From: Candidatus Stoquefichus sp. SB1
GTDB taxonomy: Bacteria > Bacillota_I > Bacilli_A > Erysipelotrichales > Coprobacillaceae
Direction of reading: 5' to 3'
Assembly: GCF_001244545.1 (NCBI RefSeq)
Contig: NZ_LN852696.1
Location: 248,001-312,000 of the forward strand
Length of the DNA: 64,000 nucleotides
Shown: one piece after another, positions 62,645 to 64,000 of the stretch
Numbering within the stretch: the first letter of the stretch is position 1
How the letters are laid out: every line of letters starts with the position of its first letter
Translations under genes and position numbers: made by a program
Notes under the pieces: generated by a model
What the model was told of the DNA's origin: nothing
Databases searched by the model: none
The model's input: the letters and a program-made list of their open reading frames with translations, nothing else

Positions 62645-63083
62645 TGTTTTCTATTGGAAAAATAAACTCATTAACGCTATACCATATTTTAAGAGGTATA
62701 CCTTTTTCTTGAATAATAAATTCAATATTTTCAATTTCATCAATATGAACATCATGAAGCAAAAGACGACAGGCAAATTCATTTGCTTCTCTTTCTAAAG
62801 CATTTTTACGTGTCTTTAAAATAAAAGAAAAAGATATATTATCATCATAGTGAATAAGAAAATGACCAAATTCATGAGCAAGTAAAAAATTTTCATATAA
62901 AGGATTTAAATCAGTTTTTAAAGTTATATAAGCTTGCTTATTAATAACGATTAAACTAGAATCACAATTCTGATTAAGCGTATCGCAATATTGAATAGAA
63001 ATATCATAGTAATCAATGAGTTCTCTAACATTATTGGTATGATATAAATGAATGACTTGCTCAACATAATCTGCAACCTTCAT
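62634..63083 (-). CDS. ImmA/IrrE family metallopeptidase
   Basis: 149 residues. The zinc motif HEFGHFLIHY (HExxH) lies near 79-88, with EREANEFACRLL downstream carrying the third ligand. Cuts an associated XRE repressor to induce mobile elements, as ImmA does for ICEBs1. Its ATG is 1 base after the XRE stop, and AGAGGCGAAAATAAA inside that gene is its ribosome-binding site, so the pair is coupled. Confidence 0.88.
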   Translation of the reverse strand: MKVADYVEQVIHLYHTNNVRELIDYYDISIQYCDTLNQNCDSSLIVINKQAYITLKTDLNPLYENFLLAHEFGHFLIHYDDNISFSFILKTRKNALEREANEFACRLLLHDVHIDEIENIEFIIQEKGIPLKIWYSVNEFIFPIENTKR

Positions 63084-63084
63084 T

Positions 63085-63453
63085 TTATTTTCGCCTCTTT
63101 GCAATCATCTTAATAAATTGAGCAATATCATTGGCCATATCAACAATCTCTTCATCATTCATTGTTTCTAAATCATAACCACCAAATTTTGCAAACATCT
63201 CTTGTTTTAAAATAAATTGTAAAGCTTCTTCAGGTGATGTAAAAAAGTCACTATCTTTTTCACCAATCAATTGTGATTGAGAACAATTCAATATTTTTGC
63301 TAGTTTTTCAATCATATCCATTTTTGGTTCACTTCTTGCTTTTTCCCATGAAGAAATTGTTTTTCCACTCACATTCAATAGCTCACCTAATTCATCTTGT
63401 GTTAAATGTTTCATTTCCCGATATTTTTTTATATTAAAACTGAGCGTTGCCAT
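63085..63453 (-). CDS. XRE-family repressor
   Basis: 122 residues. N-terminal Cro/C1 helix-turn-helix (MKHLTQDELGELLNVSGKTISSWE..., the SGKTISSWEKARSEP recognition part), then a mostly helical C-terminal part that would be the target of the adjacent ImmA-like protease. Divergent from the regulator at 63611, with palindromes in the shared promoter region. A typical immunity repressor of a phage or integrative element. Confidence 0.85.
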   Translation of the reverse strand: MATLSFNIKKYREMKHLTQDELGELLNVSGKTISSWEKARSEPKMDMIEKLAKILNCSQSQLIGEKDSDFFTSPEEALQFILKQEMFAKFGGYDLETMNDEEIVDMANDIAQFIKMIAKRRK

Positions 63454-63510
63454 AGACTCACCTCTTCAACTCCGATTTTATACCTTTCAATTTAAAAAAT
63501 CAATCAAAAC

Positions 63511-63556
63511 TCTAAGAAACTTAGAAATTGACTTGAATTTCTACAAATCGTAGAGT
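63511..63556. promoter_or_regulatory. Divergent operator region of XRE repressor
   Basis: Palindromes TCTAAG-AAA-CTTAGA (63511-63525) and TCTAC-AAATC-GTAGA (63540-63554) flank TTGACT (63528-63533), the -35 of a rightward promoter. CTTAGAG recurs at 63591. They look like binding sites for the XRE repressor; the minus-strand promoter has TATAAA near 63479. Confidence 0.6.
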
Positions 63557-63610
63557 AATATTGGCTTATCAAAGGAAATATTTACCATAACTTAGAGAAA
63601 GGATGAGAAT

Positions 63611-64000
63611 ATGAAATATACCCCCCAACAACAAACAATCATTAAAGAGATGAAAGAATATCTAAAATCTATGCGTTCACTAAAAAGAGAAAGATTTCAC
63701 TTATTAGAAGAATATAAGGAAGAGCCTGCCCCTCATTCTCCACGTTTTGATGAACCAAAAGGTCAAAGTATATCACAAATTACCCGTTTTAATGACTATA
63801 TGCAAAAAAGAGAACTCTTACAAATGAGAATTCAATTATTTGATCAAATTCTTGATCAATTTATGCTGATTACTTTTTTATTGCCAGCACGTCAAAGATG
63901 CATTTTAGAAGTCTATATGGAAGCCATGACTTATGAAGAAATGTTAACTTTATTGAATGAAAAATATTTTATAAGTACAAGTACATATAAACGTGAATTA
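63611..64000 (+). CDS. RinA/ArpU/DUF1492-like phage regulator, N-terminal part
   Basis: 130 codons to the window end, so the C-terminus is missing. Long charged helices with MKYTPQQQTIIKEMKEYLKS at the start, and near the end LPARQRCILEVYMEAMTYEEML followed by STYKREL, a sigma-70 region-4-like helix-turn-helix as in late-gene regulators of prophages and ICEs. AAAGGATGAGAAT precedes the ATG. Next to an XRE-ImmA pair it marks the edge of a mobile element that continues to the right. Confidence 0.6.
   Translation, partial: MKYTPQQQTIIKEMKEYLKSMRSLKRERFHLLEEYKEEPAPHSPRFDEPKGQSISQITRFNDYMQKRELLQMRIQLFDQILDQFMLITFLLPARQRCILEVYMEAMTYEEMLTLLNEKYFISTSTYKREL

Noticed and set aside
1-64000. tRNA, rRNA genes and CRISPR arrays
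   Set aside because: I looked for tRNA-like GGTTCRANTC segments, rRNA signatures and regularly spaced repeats and saw none; a tRNAscan or CRISPR search was not possible here.

Overview
The window is AT-rich, gene-dense DNA from a low-GC Gram-positive bacterium. Clean AGGAGG ribosome-binding sites, sigma-A-type promoters, a tryptophan T-box, RNase J, HflX, PerR-type Fur, mannose-family PTS genes and several Rpn/PD-(D/E)XK transposase-like genes point to a gut Bacillota, most like the Erysipelotrichia (Coprobacillus/Thomasclavelia group). That placement is an inference from gene style, not from a marker-gene comparison.

Layout. 1-5.8 kb: end of a mannose-type PTS operon with a SIS-domain deglycase/isomerase, a NimA-like flavoprotein, an EamA transporter, three HAD phosphatases (two of them tandem duplicates) and a PAP2 protein. 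5.8-9.3 kb: accessory stretch with a GNAT relic, two inverted repeats, a DUF4143 ATPase, a broken Rpn gene and a microprotein-PadR-DUF2812 operon. 9.3-19.7 kb: PerR-rubrerythrin, a YlbJ-like membrane protein, HflX, a PTS-IIB-like fusion facing a phosphatase-RpiR pair, RNase J with a phosphoesterase, DegV and MscS. 19.7-30.2 kb: an Opp oligopeptide transport operon followed by an M24 peptidase and an MFS carrier, then PepT and a nitroreductase, together a peptide-uptake and breakdown block. 30.2-36.8 kb: a complete trpEGDCFBA operon on the minus strand behind a T-box with a TGG specifier. 36.9-43.9 kb: AI-2E-type permease, unknown membrane proteins, a DJ-1 protein, two tandem cupin/HD-GYP proteins, YaaA and a nucleoid-associated protein. 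44-51 kb: glycogen turnover genes (glgB, glgP, pullulanase) with an orphan PTS IIB between them on the other strand, then pth and mfd.

54.9-59.5 kb is a mobile-element hot spot. A complete ISL3-family element (8-bp target duplication) sits inside what was the mfd terminator hairpin. Next to it an IS3/IS150-type element (3-bp duplication) has split an Rpn gene, whose reading frame can be restored by removing the element. A duplicated Rpn tail follows.

59.5-64 kb: a dUTPase-like protein, MntP behind a yybP-ykoY manganese riboswitch, YigZ, a second DegV, and finally an XRE-ImmA/IrrE pair divergent from a RinA/ArpU-like regulator cut by the window end. That last group looks like the edge of a prophage or integrative element.

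Most of the window is recognisable core metabolism. The least explained pieces are the tandem cupin/HD-GYP pair, the IIB fusion next to phosphatase-RpiR, the 34-residue membrane peptide in the PadR operon, and the repeats in front of the DUF4143 ATPase and the Rpn genes.
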